In this document: piece after piece, positions 9,395 to 18,315 of the stretch
Position numbering within the stretch: the first letter of the stretch is position 1
Layout: every line of letters starts with the position of its first letter
Assembly: GCF_036346855.1 (NCBI RefSeq)
Contig: NZ_CP107841.1
Location: forward strand, 10,691,583-10,755,582
Origin: Streptomyces europaeiscabiei
GTDB lineage: Bacteria > Actinomycetota > Actinomycetes > Streptomycetales > Streptomycetaceae
Length of the DNA: 64,000 bases
Direction of reading: 5' to 3'
Notes under the pieces: model-generated
Told to the model about the DNA's origin: nothing
The model's input: only the letters and a program-made list of their open reading frames with translations
Databases searched by the model: none
Position numbers and translations under genes: made by a program

Positions 9395-11539
9395 ATGTTC
9401 GAGGGACTTGATGACATCGACTGGGCATCGATGGAGCACGCGTACGGCACCGCCGAGGAGGTACCGGCACTGCTGTGGGCGCTGCGTTCCCCGCACACCG
9501 AGGAACGCCGCACGGCCCTCGACCGCTTCTACGGCGCGGTCCATCATCAGGGCAGCGTGTACCCGTCGACGGCGGCCAGCCTGCCCTTCCTGTTCGAGCT
9601 GGCCGCCGACGGCACCACGTCTGAGCGGGCCGCCGTCGTCGCGCTGCTGGTCAGCATCGGCCGGGAGTCCCTCGACCTGGGCTTCGAGGACGACGGCACC
9701 GAGATCGAGTACTACCCACCGATGGGCTGCGGGCAGGCCGTCGCCTTCCTGCGCGAGCGGGGTGCGCAGTTCGCCGAACTCGCCCGCGACCCCGACCCGG
9801 ACGTGCGCCTGGCCGCGATCGGCGGGCTCGGACTCTTCCTCGACGACACCGACCGGGCCGCCGCCGTGCTGCGCGAGCGGCTGGCCGCCGAGCAAGATAT
9901 CGCGGCGCGGCTGTGGATCGTTCAGGCGGCGGCCACCCTGGCACTGCGCCTGCCGGCGGCCACGCAACAGGTGACGGGCTGGCTCTCCGGGCTCGCCGCC
10001 GACCCGGCCCATGGCCCGGTGACCCGGCTCGCGGCCGTGGTCCAGCGAGCCCGCTGCGCCCCGGATGAGATCGGTGAGGATGCCGTGCCGGTCGCCGTCG
10101 GCCTGCTGCGCGAGACCGCCCACGCCCTACCCGTGCAGCCGATCGCACCGGCCCCGAGCCGCCCGGCGGCACCCACGGACACAGTCGCGCCCCAGATCAT
10201 CGCCGCCTTCGAAGATCTCGACCGGCACACGCGCGTGTACGCACCGACCACAGCCCTGCTGCGTACGTTTCACGAAGCCCTGGGAGCCCGGGTCCCCGAG
10301 CGCACCGCAGTGCTGGCCGAGCAACTGAGCAGCCCCGACCCCGGCTCACGCCTGGACGCAGTCCGGATGAGCGGCGAGCTGATGCGCACCTGGCGCGGGG
10401 GTCACACCAGGCTCCTCCTGCTGGTCGCCGGCCAGCTCACCACGGCTGACCACGAGGTCGCCGCCGAGGCTACGGCCGTCCTGGAGGCATGCCACGCGAT
10501 CGCAGCCCCGGCCCGGGAGGCACTCGCCGCGCACATCGACGCCCAACGCGCCGCGTACGGACCCCACGTATGGGCGACCCCCGACGTACTGCTGCGCAGA
10601 AGCCACCAGGAGGCCGTCCGGGCCCTGGCGCGACTCGGCGACGCACGCGCGCTTCCGAGTCTGCTGGCCGCACTGGACAGCGACGTCGACGCCTGGCGCG
10701 CGATCCAGTGCGCAGGGCATCTGCCGCAGGCGGCGAACCAGTTGGCGCCCCGGCTCCGCGACCACCTGCACCGGCTCGACCTCTCCCAGCAGCGGAACGA
10801 GATGAGCGCCGCCGCGATCCTGACCGCCCTGGCCGCCCTCGACGATCCGGCCTCGGTTCCTGTGCTGGTGGACACGCTCGGCGCTGCGGCGCGCCATGAG
10901 CAGCACGGCGTCACGCGATCAGCCCTGAAGGCACTGAGGGCGTTCGGCCCGGCGGCAACCGGAGCACGGGCCACGATCCGGTCGCTGACCACCGCCACCG
11001 ACACACACGTACGGCCCGCCGCTGTCGCCGCGCTGTGGGCCACCGGCGGCGACCTGGCCGAGGTCATGCCGCTCCTGCTCGGCCTCCTCGACGACCCGAT
11101 CACCTTCCGGATCAGCGACGCGGCTGATCTGCTCGGACAGATAGGCCCGCCCGCCTCCACCGCACTTCCGCGCCTGCGAGGCCTCCTGACACACGACAAC
11201 GAATGGGTCAGGGTGCACTGCGCGGCCGCGCTCTGGGAGATCGCCGGCGAGGCCGAGGCACCGCCCGTCCTGGACACCCTGCTGCAGGCCATGGCCAAGA
11301 ACCCCGCAACGGCCAACCACGTCGTGAACTGCCTGGACCGCATGGGCCCCCTCGCGGCACCGGCCCTGCCCCTGCTCCGCGAGCAACTGGCCCAGCCCCG
11401 GCGCGGCGGCAGGTTCCAGAGCATCGACCACGACGAGGAACTCCAGCAGGTCAGTCGTACCCTCATCGCCCGGCTCGATCCCCAAGCGCCGGCTGGTCCG
11501 CCCACCTCGCCCCCGACGACGCGCTCCGGCTGCCCCTGA
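9395..11539 (+). CDS. HEAT-repeat domain protein
   Basis: A 714-residue soluble alpha-solenoid with no signal peptide. Repeating ~35-residue helix pairs are visible throughout (for example DPDVRLAAIGGLGLFLDDTD, DPGSRLDAVRMSGELM, LARLGDARALPSLLAALDSD, DPASVPVLVDTLGAAARHEQ, HVRPAAVAALWATGGD), the hallmark of HEAT/PBS-lyase-like repeats that serve as protein-binding scaffolds. The ATG at 9395 (MFEGLDDIDWASMEHAYG) fits similar Streptomyces proteins; a TTG ten codons earlier is possible. The C-terminus runs into proline-rich low-complexity sequence at the stop. Gene context gives no partner. Confidence 0.85.
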   Translation: MFEGLDDIDWASMEHAYGTAEEVPALLWALRSPHTEERRTALDRFYGAVHHQGSVYPSTAASLPFLFELAADGTTSERAAVVALLVSIGRESLDLGFEDDGTEIEYYPPMGCGQAVAFLRERGAQFAELARDPDPDVRLAAIGGLGLFLDDTDRAAAVLRERLAAEQDIAARLWIVQAAATLALRLPAATQQVTGWLSGLAADPAHGPVTRLAAVVQRARCAPDEIGEDAVPVAVGLLRETAHALPVQPIAPAPSRPAAPTDTVAPQIIAAFEDLDRHTRVYAPTTALLRTFHEALGARVPERTAVLAEQLSSPDPGSRLDAVRMSGELMRTWRGGHTRLLLLVAGQLTTADHEVAAEATAVLEACHAIAAPAREALAAHIDAQRAAYGPHVWATPDVLLRRSHQEAVRALARLGDARALPSLLAALDSDVDAWRAIQCAGHLPQAANQLAPRLRDHLHRLDLSQQRNEMSAAAILTALAALDDPASVPVLVDTLGAAARHEQHGVTRSALKALRAFGPAATGARATIRSLTTATDTHVRPAAVAALWATGGDLAEVMPLLLGLLDDPITFRISDAADLLGQIGPPASTALPRLRGLLTHDNEWVRVHCAAALWEIAGEAEAPPVLDTLLQAMAKNPATANHVVNCLDRMGPLAAPALPLLREQLAQPRRGGRFQSIDHDEELQQVSRTLIARLDPQAPAGPPTSPPTTRSGCP

Positions 11540-11599
11540 CCCGGCCGGCGCCGAGCACACCCCACCGCGCGCCCCGGGCACCACCGCCGAACGCGCGGC

Positions 11600-12002
11600 C
11601 GCGCACCTGGGCGACCGTAACGCGCCCGCACCGGCCGCCCTCACAGCTCGCGTCGGCACGGTCCGCCTGCGGCTACCAGCACATCGAGGCGATCACGGAC
11701 GCCGCCTACACCGAGGACATCACCCGCTCCTTCCCGCTCAGCCCCCCGGGCGCGCCCCGCCTCGTCAAAGGGAGCGAGACGCCCCGATCCGAAACCGGAG
11801 CCTGGACGACAAACGGGCGGCCGCGGCCGCACATGCTGCTGCCCTCACATGGACCGGCGAAACGGGCGACATCAAGGCAGCCACGATCCTGCTCGTCGAC
11901 GACATCTTCACCAGCGGGTCGCAGCTTCAGCAGGTCGCACTCCGGCTCCGGGCATCCGGCGCCGCCGACGTCCGCGGACTCGTCCTTGCGCGCGTCCCCT
12001 GA
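11600..12002 (+). pseudogene. Phosphoribosyltransferase-like pseudogene
   Basis: The 3' part carries the PRPP-binding signature ILLVDDIFTSGSQLQQVALR and ends LVLARVP-stop at 12000-12002, as in ComF/amidophosphoribosyltransferase-type PRTases. Upstream coding sense is split over two frames: HIEAITDAAYTEDITRSF (frame from about 11680), then after about 11760 DAPIRNRSLDDKRAA in the frame of the PRPP motif. At least one frameshift and a missing N-terminus make it non-functional. Confidence 0.6.
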
Positions 12003-12153
12003 AGCGGATGACCGGCGGCTGGGCAACACCCCAGCCAGCAGGGGAGAGGGGGATCACTCCCATCCGGCGCTGAACAGCGCGCATTCGAGCAGGTCGGGGG
12101 CTGCACCAGGCGGCCAGGCGCCGGTGGAGGCCAGCTGACGGGCGGCTGCGTGC

Positions 12154-12306
12154 ATGAAGGACCTCCGCCAGGAGTACGATACCCACGTCCGCCGCTACCT
12201 ATGGGGCGGACACTTCTGGTCCGGCTCCTACTTCGCAGGCTCCTGCGGCGGCGCACCCCTGACCGTCGTCCGCCAGTACATCGAGAACCAGCAGCGGCCC
12301 GTGTGA
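12154..12306 (+). pseudogene. IS200/IS605 TnpA transposase, 3' fragment
   Basis: Fifty codons reading LWGGHFWSGSYFAGSCGG then TVVRQYIENQQ, the C-terminal end of the small Y1 HUH transposase TnpA of IS200/IS605 elements, including the helix with the catalytic tyrosine (RQY). The HUH motif-bearing N-terminal two thirds are missing. The sequence to 12420 looks like the right end of such an element. Confidence 0.75.
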
Positions 12307-12420
12307 GCCGGTGACCCAAGGCGCAGTGAACTCCGGCGCTCCGGGCCTCCGGGCCTCCGGGCCTCCGGGCCAAGGATGCGCTACACCTCCGCCCTGAAGG
12401 ACGGAGCACTGCGCAAGATC
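12307..12420. repeat. IS200/IS605-like right end and GGGCCTCC tandem repeat
   Basis: A short tandem array of GGGCCTCC units (about 12343-12370) is followed by CCGCCCTGAAGGACGG (about 12391-12406). This small hairpin resembles the subterminal hairpin that marks the right end of IS605-type elements. No tnpB remains between them. Confidence 0.4.
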
Positions 12421-13534
12421 AGAGGTAGAAGCGGCGAACGAAGACGTCCGACTTGCCGTTGGTGTCGCCGGGCACGATGTCGTCGGCCGTGGACTGGAAC
12501 ACCACGTCGCGCCCACCAGCGCTGACCGCGTCGGTCCCGGCCGAGGCGGGCTGGTTCGAGACGATCTCGTCGGTGCCCGTCTCCAGGTCGCGCAGCGTGA
12601 GCGACGGTCCGTTCGTGTCGTGAGGGGCGTACAGCAGATAGCGGCCGGTGGGATCAATGGCCACGCCCCGCACGTTCGGCACCAGTTGGTCGGTGCCCGA
12701 GCTCACGTCGTGGACGTAGGTGTCGGAGCCCGAGAGGTAGACGACCTTGCTGCCGTCCTCGCTGAGCTGGACGAGAGCCGCCGCCTTGGACGGGCCCTCG
12801 ATCGGGTCGGATGTGGTGCCGTCGGTCCGGTCCCACACGAAGACGTCCTCCGCCTTGCCGTCCTGGTAGGCGAGATGGCGGCCGTCACCGCTGATGGACG
12901 GCCAGGACGGGAGAGTGTGGTCGAAGTTGGCGATGGACTTCTTGGTGTTGTAGTCGTCATAGTCCAGAATCTCGATGCTCTGACTGGACGACTGTGGCTT
13001 GTAGCGGCGTTCGACGAGGGCGATGTAGCGGCCGTCCGCGCTCAGCGACGGCTGGTTGCAGTTGTACCAGCAGTTGGCGGAGATCTCGGATGTCGTCCTC
13101 ACCTGAACCTGGCGAATCCGATTGTTGTTGAACCACACGTGCGGATAGGCGAGATATTCCCCGTCCCCGCTGATCACCGGGGGCTGGAGTGGGCTCTGGG
13201 TCCCCATCCGATTGGTCTGCCTCGTCCGCTGGTCGCGGAGGAACACCCTGTCGCCTACCGTCGTGTCGCCGGGTATCAGGTTCTTTGCCGACGACGTGAA
13301 GACGATACGGCGGCCGTCGGTCGTGATCGAGGCGCCTACGGAGTTGTCGTCGGCCTGGGTGCCGTCGGCCGCGACACTGATCCTCTCGACACCGGCACCG
13401 CCGTCGCCCGCGATGCCCGTGGACTCGGCTGAGGCCGCTCCGTGCGGCACCGCCGTGACCGCGCAAACCGCGACCGCCGCGGTCAGGGCGGCCCGCACAC
13501 GTCTGGTGGTGCTCCAGTTCGTGTTTCCCCTCAT
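12419..13534 (-). CDS. Secreted TolB-like beta-propeller (PD40/WD40-like) protein
   Basis: A 371-residue exported protein. The start at 13534 (MRGNTNWSTTRRVRAALTAA) follows GGGGGGAAG and gives a signal peptide cleaved near GAASA|ES. The mature region repeats the PD40 pattern: SADGRYIALVERRYK, ISGDGRHLAYQDGKAED, LSEDGSKVVYLSGSD, DPTGRYLLYAPHDT, SAGGRDVVFQSTADD. These are four-stranded blades of a TolB-type propeller, probably six to seven in all. It ends with GDTNGKSDVFVRRFYL, a form common in secreted actinobacterial propellers of unknown ligand. It converges with the IS200 remnant. Confidence 0.85.
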   Translation of the reverse strand: MRGNTNWSTTRRVRAALTAAVAVCAVTAVPHGAASAESTGIAGDGGAGVERISVAADGTQADDNSVGASITTDGRRIVFTSSAKNLIPGDTTVGDRVFLRDQRTRQTNRMGTQSPLQPPVISGDGEYLAYPHVWFNNNRIRQVQVRTTSEISANCWYNCNQPSLSADGRYIALVERRYKPQSSSQSIEILDYDDYNTKKSIANFDHTLPSWPSISGDGRHLAYQDGKAEDVFVWDRTDGTTSDPIEGPSKAAALVQLSEDGSKVVYLSGSDTYVHDVSSGTDQLVPNVRGVAIDPTGRYLLYAPHDTNGPSLTLRDLETGTDEIVSNQPASAGTDAVSAGGRDVVFQSTADDIVPGDTNGKSDVFVRRFYL

Positions 13535-13674
13535 CTTCCCCCCATGCAGGACACGGCCTCTCCTCCAGTTCCCCACCGGAGGCCCACAAGCATGCAACCG
13601 TGATGGCGCTGTGGGGTCAAGGCGTCACATGACGTATTGAGAGGCGTGGTTTCGGCCATGTGAGGGGGAAACAC

Positions 13675-14060
13675 CGCGGGCCACGCTGGAGGCGCTGGCC
13701 TGCGCGGCCCCGGACTGGCTGACCGGGGCGGTGCCCGTCCGGGAATGGGCCGAACGCTACGGCCCGCGGACCCACTCCCGGCATCCGCCGGCTTCTGCGA
13801 GCCAGCGCGAGGAGATGGCCCTGGTCTACGGCCGGGACGCATTCACGCTGCTGGAGGCGGTACATGCCCCTGATGCCCCGGCCTGGCTGCGCGAACTCCC
13901 GGCGGTGCAGGTCCTGCGCACGATGCGGGTGCAGAACTACCACCGCACCGCAACCGAGGCCGGAGCGGAGGTGAAGCGGCGGGAGAGCAAAGACCTCCCG
14001 CCCGGGCAGAATGAGGCTGGCCTCTCCGTACGACACCGACGCCCGCCACGGACTTCCTGC
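13675..14060 (+). pseudogene. IS1182-type transposase fragment, frameshifted
   Basis: Coding sense reads APDWLTGAVPVREWAERYGP, SQREEMALVYGRDAFTLLEA, then LRELPAVQVLRTMRVQNYHR. This closely follows the N-terminal half of actinobacterial IS1182-family DDE transposases. After about 14010 the expected RLASPYDTDARHG continues in another frame, so there is a frameshift, and everything downstream is lost. No catalytic triad survives. Confidence 0.65.
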
Positions 14061-14267
14061 GACGATGCCGATGATCAGGACTCAGCTACCGGCCAGGCAC
14101 CGGTCTCTGGACTCACTGATGTGGATCTTGTAGCCGGTCCACCAGGAGAGGTGCGCAGGCGGCGGTGCTCGTCGAAGTCGTAGTTCGGGGCATCGGCGGC
14201 ACGGGTATGCCATGTTCTGCCGCGCGCATGCCACGAGCGCGGATCCAGCTTCGGCCGAGGGGCGTCA
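14061..14267. other. Intergenic region, nothing recognised
   Basis: About 200 bases between the IS1182-type fragment and the membrane protein gene; no gene, repeat or clear regulatory site is seen. Confidence 0.4.
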
Positions 14268-14768
14268 GTGCGAAACGGAACAGCTGGCCTGGGGCTCGGT
14301 GAAATCCGCGGCGATTACGCCATCATCAACCCGGCGACAGGCGCCATGGCGCAGGTGCTGCGGGGATTCTTACTGCTCCTTTGGATCGCCCTGCTCGTCG
14401 CCACTGTCGTCAACCCGTCCGCAGTCGACGACAATGCCGTTGTCACGACAGCGGTCGTGGCCGCGGTCTACGCCCTGAAGTTCGGATGGCGTCGGCTGAC
14501 CGCCCGGCTTGGTGTGAACAGGTGTTACCTGTGCGCGGACGGCGTCGCCGTCACCAACCGGTTCGGCCGGCTACGCGACTCCGTGGCGTGGGACGAGGTG
14601 ACCGGGGTGCAGCAGACGGCATTGGTGGGTCTCGTCCTGGGCTGCCACCGCATCGAAATCTTCAGAAGCCGTTCCGCCACGCCCCTCTGGTTCATGGCGC
14701 CGGGAGTGAAGTCCGCCCTGGTGCAGGCTCTGCTCGACGAGGGCAGGCGCAGCGGCGCCCTCCAGTAG
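14268..14768 (+). CDS. Hypothetical membrane protein, PH-like
   Basis: A 166-residue protein with two adjacent transmembrane helices (residues ~28-65: LLLLWIALLVATVV and AVVTTAVVAAVYALKF). These are followed by a C-terminal cytosolic beta-rich part (CYLCADGVAVTNRFGRLRDS, VAWDEVTGVQQ), the layout of bacterial PH-domain membrane proteins (YcxB/DUF304-like). The GTG start is uncertain; ATG codons inside the frame at MAQVLRGF are possible. No operon partner is seen. Confidence 0.6.
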   Translation: MRNGTAGLGLGEIRGDYAIINPATGAMAQVLRGFLLLLWIALLVATVVNPSAVDDNAVVTTAVVAAVYALKFGWRRLTARLGVNRCYLCADGVAVTNRFGRLRDSVAWDEVTGVQQTALVGLVLGCHRIEIFRSRSATPLWFMAPGVKSALVQALLDEGRRSGALQ

Positions 14769-15144
14769 CGCATGCAGGGCCATTGACGGCGACTCTGACG
14801 GCAACGACGTCACGCAGAGGCACATGATCGCCGGCTTGGGTGATCAGAGCAGGCACGGGCACTTCTCACAGAGGGTGCCCGATCCTACGGTCCAGCTGGT
14901 CCAACAGGTGCTGCCGTCGGCGCCGTGCACGTCGAGGTCATCACGTACTGCGGCGGAGGTGGTTCGAGCGGCTCCACATCCGCTACGAGCGACGCGCCGG
15001 TCTCCACCAGGGCCTGCTCGAAGAGGCGCGCAGTTTCATCTGCTCGAGTACTGGACGCAGTTGGGCGGTCCGACGTCGAAGCGAGCAGCGGTGCTGGGCC
15101 GCGCGGCCCAGCGGGACCTTGACGACAGAGACTCGCGGTCCCTG
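14769..15144. pseudogene. Gap holding an IS5-family transposase remnant
   Basis: Between the membrane protein and the monooxygenase only a fragment is readable: plus strand, about 14955-15045, WFERLHIRYERRAGLHQGLL, then EEARSFIC. This is the end of IS5-type transposases (FRRLHRRYER...). Its start, catalytic residues and element ends are missing. Confidence 0.45.
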
Positions 15145-16335
15145 CTACCCGGGGAGGCGGAAGCCGTTGAAGAGGTCGTCCATGGCGTGCAGGGCCAGGC
15201 GGGCAGGGGTGGCACGGACAGCGAGGTCGCGGGCCGCCACTACGAGCGGGTTACGCAGGGCGCCCAGGCGGCCGACCCGGCGGGCGCGGACGCGCACGGC
15301 GTCGGTACGCCCGCGGCGGGCGGCGGTGTACGCGGCGAGGGCGGCCGGGACGGAGTCTGTGCTGTCTGTGCCGTCTGCGCTGTCTCCGGCGGGAAGCAGG
15401 TGCGCGAGGAGCACCGCGTCCTCGATGGCCTGGCAGCCGCCCTGGCCCAGGTTGGGGGCCATGGCGTGGGCGGCGTCGCCCAGCCAGGCGATCCGGCCGT
15501 GGTGCAGGGTGGGGAGCGGGGCGGCCAGGTCGTAGAGGTCGTTCTGGAGGACGTCGGCAGGGTCGAGGCGGCGGATGCGGTCCAGCAGGGCTGGAATCGG
15601 GTCGTGCCACGAGCCGAAGCGGCGCCGGAGTTCGGCGCGGGGGTCGGCCGACCGGGTGCCGGCCGGGAGGACCGCGGTGGCGTAGAGGTAGAACCGGCCG
15701 TCGGAGAGCGGGGTGACGCCGAACCGCTCGCCCCGCCCCCAGGTCTCGCTCATGGCCGGTATCCGGAGGTCCGGGGCGTCCACGATGGTCCGCCAGGCGG
15801 TCTCGCCGATGTAGTGCAGGCCGGGGTGGGCGGGGAAGTACGCGCGGCGCAGCGGGCTGTGGATGCCGTCGGCGGCGACGACCAGATCGGCGGGAAGGTC
15901 CGGGCCGACTGCCGTACGGATGGTCGGGCGGCCCGCGGCGTCGTCGACGGCGGTCACGGCGGTGCCGTAGCGCAGGGCCTCCGGCGGCAGGGAGGCGGCC
16001 AGGGCGGCGGTGAAGGCCGGGCGCGGGACGGCGATCGGGGGCATGCCGTAGCGGGCTGCCATGTCGGCGGTGTCGGTCCGGGTGAGCCACTGGCCGTCGG
16101 AGCGGCGTACGCCCATCGTCGTGGGTACGGCGCTGCCGGCGGCGCGGGCGGCGTCGACGCCGATGGTGTCGAGTGCGCGCAGGGCGTTGGGGGCGAGGCC
16201 GATGCCGGCGCCGGTGGCCGGGGGTTCGGGGGCGCGTTCGCAGACGGTGACGTGCCAGCCGCGGCGGTGCAGTGCTACGGCGGCGGTGAGGCCGCCGATT
16301 CCGGCCCCGGCCACCACCGCGTGACGTTTCGGCAT
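15145..16335 (-). CDS. FAD-dependent monooxygenase
   Basis: A 396-residue flavoprotein of the PHBH/aromatic hydroxylase type. Residues 6-16 are the Rossmann FAD motif (VVAGAGIGGLTAAVAL), a DxD-like segment LVVAADGIHSPLRR lies mid-protein, and GDAAHAMAPNLGQGGCQAIE binds the FAD ribityl chain. Family members hydroxylate aromatic or polyketide substrates with NAD(P)H and O2. The start MPKRHAVV at 16335 places the GxGxxG at the expected position. There is no pathway cluster around it, so the substrate cannot be inferred. Confidence 0.9.
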   Translation of the reverse strand: MPKRHAVVAGAGIGGLTAAVALHRRGWHVTVCERAPEPPATGAGIGLAPNALRALDTIGVDAARAAGSAVPTTMGVRRSDGQWLTRTDTADMAARYGMPPIAVPRPAFTAALAASLPPEALRYGTAVTAVDDAAGRPTIRTAVGPDLPADLVVAADGIHSPLRRAYFPAHPGLHYIGETAWRTIVDAPDLRIPAMSETWGRGERFGVTPLSDGRFYLYATAVLPAGTRSADPRAELRRRFGSWHDPIPALLDRIRRLDPADVLQNDLYDLAAPLPTLHHGRIAWLGDAAHAMAPNLGQGGCQAIEDAVLLAHLLPAGDSADGTDSTDSVPAALAAYTAARRGRTDAVRVRARRVGRLGALRNPLVVAARDLAVRATPARLALHAMDDLFNGFRLPG

Positions 16336-16658
16336 GGAGCACCACTTCCGTTCGGTTCGAGCACCCTCTCCAGCCGCAGAGCCCTGCCTCTGCAATCGTA
16401 GAGTCAGGGCATGCCAGCACGGGCTGCGCGTTGCGCGCCGGGATCACGGTAGTCCCACCCGTAGGCGACCATGACGGAGCTGCACGGCTCGGCGCCAGGC
16501 CGAGCGCAGCGTGGACAAACCGCAGGTGTGACGGGAGCCGTCGCGCGATCCTTCTGGGCGAAGCGGACATGACGCAGACGCGCGCTCTCCTCGACGACGT
16601 CGCGCAGAGCAATGACCGCCGCTACCGTGTTGAACAGGCTTACGATCCGGGGGAAGTC
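16336..16658. other. Gap without a confident gene
   Basis: About 320 bases. An in-frame extension of the following small gene (MTQTRALLDDVAQSNDRRYR from about 16570) is possible but lacks a ribosome-binding site. A minus-strand frame (VCPRCARPGAEPCSSVMVAY) has paired cysteines but no start or family I recognise. Confidence 0.35.
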
Positions 16659-16841
16659 ATGAGCAGCGACAGCGACAGCGACAAGCGGGACGACCACGAC
16701 CAACACTCCAGGCGTCGTGCGGAAACGCTCTGGCGCATCGGCTTCGCGGTCGCCCTCATAGCCTGGTTCTGCTTCCTCATCTACATCGCTGACGACCCCG
16801 GCCCGGTGTGCGGCACGGGCCAGGACAAAGGCCCCTGCTAG
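16659..16841 (+). CDS. Small single-span membrane protein
   Basis: Sixty residues: an acidic/polar N-terminus (MSSDSDSDKRDDHDQHSRRR), one transmembrane helix (residues ~24-43, IGFAVALIAWFCFLIYIA) and a short extracellular tail with two cysteines (DPGPVCGTGQDKGPC). The ATG at 16659 has GGGGGAAG 3 nt upstream; an in-frame ATG at 16570 would add 30 residues. Function unknown. Confidence 0.6.
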   Translation: MSSDSDSDKRDDHDQHSRRRAETLWRIGFAVALIAWFCFLIYIADDPGPVCGTGQDKGPC

Positions 16842-16878
16842 TGCCGCATCAAGCAACGTTGGCCCTGTTGTGATGTGA

Positions 16879-16902
16879 CGCGCCGTCCCGCAGGGCGGCG
16901 CG
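16879..16902 (+). terminator. Hairpin after the small membrane protein gene
   Basis: Arms CGCGCCG-CCC and GGG-CGGCGCG (16879-16889, 16893-16902) with a one-base bulge and a GCA loop, 38 nt after the stop. It could also be part of the left end of the IS630 element that follows. Confidence 0.5.
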
Positions 16903-16921
16903 TGTCCGACAGCCTGTCCGA

Positions 16922-17545
16922 GTGGCAGAGCGAGTACGAGTCCGAGAGATCGACGATGACGAGGGCCGGCGGCTTCTGCGGATCATCCGCAGGGGGACCG
17001 GGTCGGTGGTGACGTGGCGGCGGGCCCAGATGGTGCTGCTCTCCGCGCAGGGCATGCCGGTGGCGAGGATCGCCGAGGTGTCGTTCACCAGTGACGACCG
17101 GGTCCGCGATGTGATCCACAACTTCAACACCGACGGCTTCGACTCGCTGTATCCGAAGTACAAGGGCGGGCGGCCCAGGACGTTCACGCTGCCCGAGCGC
17201 CGTGAGATCAAGAAGATCGCCAAGTCCAGGCCGACGGAACACGACCTGCCCTTTTCCACCTGGAGCCTGGCCAAGCTGGCGGACTTCCTGGTCGCCGAGG
17301 GGGTGGTCGACGACATCAGCCACGAGGGCCTGCACATCCTACTCCGCGAGGAAGGCGTCTCCTTTCAACGCCTGAAGACGTGGAAGACCTCCCGCGATCC
17401 GGACTACGCGGCCAAGAAGGCCCGCGTCGAGCACCTCTACGCCATCGCCGACGGCGAGGTCATACCCGAGGACGGCGAACCCGAAGTCGTCTTCTGCATG
17501 GACGAGTTCGGACCCCTCAACGTGATGCCCGCGCCAGTGAGGTGA
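16922..17545 (+). pseudogene. IS630-family transposase, C-terminally truncated
   Basis: The first 207 residues of an IS630 transposase. The HTH region (WRRAQMVLLSAQGMPVARIA), the GGRPRTFTLPERREIKKIA linker and the first catalytic aspartate in VVFCMDEFGPLN are intact. The frame then departs from the family at PAPVR and stops at 17545. Full-length proteins have ~340-370 residues with the remaining D and E residues downstream, all absent here. Confidence 0.8.
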
Positions 17546-17622
17546 GGCGAACAGGCTGGACAGGGTAATGGTCTCGGGATAGGTGGCGAGCTCGATGATG
17601 AGGGCAGCCCGTTCTGTGAACC

Positions 17623-18315
17623 TCACACTCCACGCCGACGCTCGCCCACGAGCCCGGTCTCGTAGGCGACGATCACGAGCTGGGCACGGTCGCGCGCACG
17701 CAGCTTGCTGAGCAAGCGTCCGATGTGGGTCTTGACCGTGGCCAGGCTCAGATGGAGGTGCTCTGCCATCTCTGTGTTGGACAACCCTCGCGCGATCAGA
17801 CCGAGCACCTCCAGCTCCCGGTCGGTGACCCCGTCCAGCGAGCGGCTGGGCGGGCGCGCAGGCTCCGGACGGCGGGCGAACTCCGCGATCAGGCGGCGGG
17901 TCACCGAGGGAGCGAGCAGTGCCTCGCCCGCGGCAACGACGCCGACGGCGGTGAGGACCTCGGACGGCGGGGTGTCCTTGAGCAGAAAGCCCGCGGCGCC
18001 GGCGCGCAGGGCGGCGTAGACGTACTCGTCCAGGTCGAAGGTGGTGAGGATGAGGACGCGGACGCCGGACAGGGCCGGGTCTGCGCAGATCTGCCGGGTC
18101 GCCTCAATGCCGTCAAGGTCCGGCATGCGTATGTCCATCAGCACGACGTCCGGCCGTTCGCGGCGGGCGAGTTCGACGGCCTCCGCTCCGTTCGCGGCCT
18201 CGCCTACGGCCGTCATGCCGGGCGTGTGGTCGACGAGGACCCGGAAACTGCCGCGCACCATCGCCTGGTCGTCGACGATCAGTACCCGGACCGGGGTCAC
18301 GTCGGTCATGGTCAT
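17623..18315 (-). CDS. NarL/FixJ-family response regulator
   Basis: A 230-residue two-component regulator. The receiver domain (residues ~9-125) has the acidic pair Asp15/Asp16 (VLIVDDQ), phospho-acceptor Asp61 (VVLMDIRMPD), the Thr of ILTTF and Lys of FLLKDTPP. A LuxR-type HTH follows (VTDRELEVLGLIARGLSNTE). Its ATG overlaps the kinase stop (ATGA, 18312-18315), so it is co-translated with the histidine kinase that presumably phosphorylates it. Targets may include the membrane protein at the head of the operon. Confidence 0.94.
   Translation of the reverse strand: MTMTDVTPVRVLIVDDQAMVRGSFRVLVDHTPGMTAVGEAANGAEAVELARRERPDVVLMDIRMPDLDGIEATRQICADPALSGVRVLILTTFDLDEYVYAALRAGAAGFLLKDTPPSEVLTAVGVVAAGEALLAPSVTRRLIAEFARRPEPARPPSRSLDGVTDRELEVLGLIARGLSNTEMAEHLHLSLATVKTHIGRLLSKLRARDRAQLVIVAYETGLVGERRRGV

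Noticed and set aside
14824..16401. 525-codon plus-strand open frame
   Set aside because: Antisense shadow of the FAD monooxygenase, whose minus-strand reading has all flavoprotein motifs.
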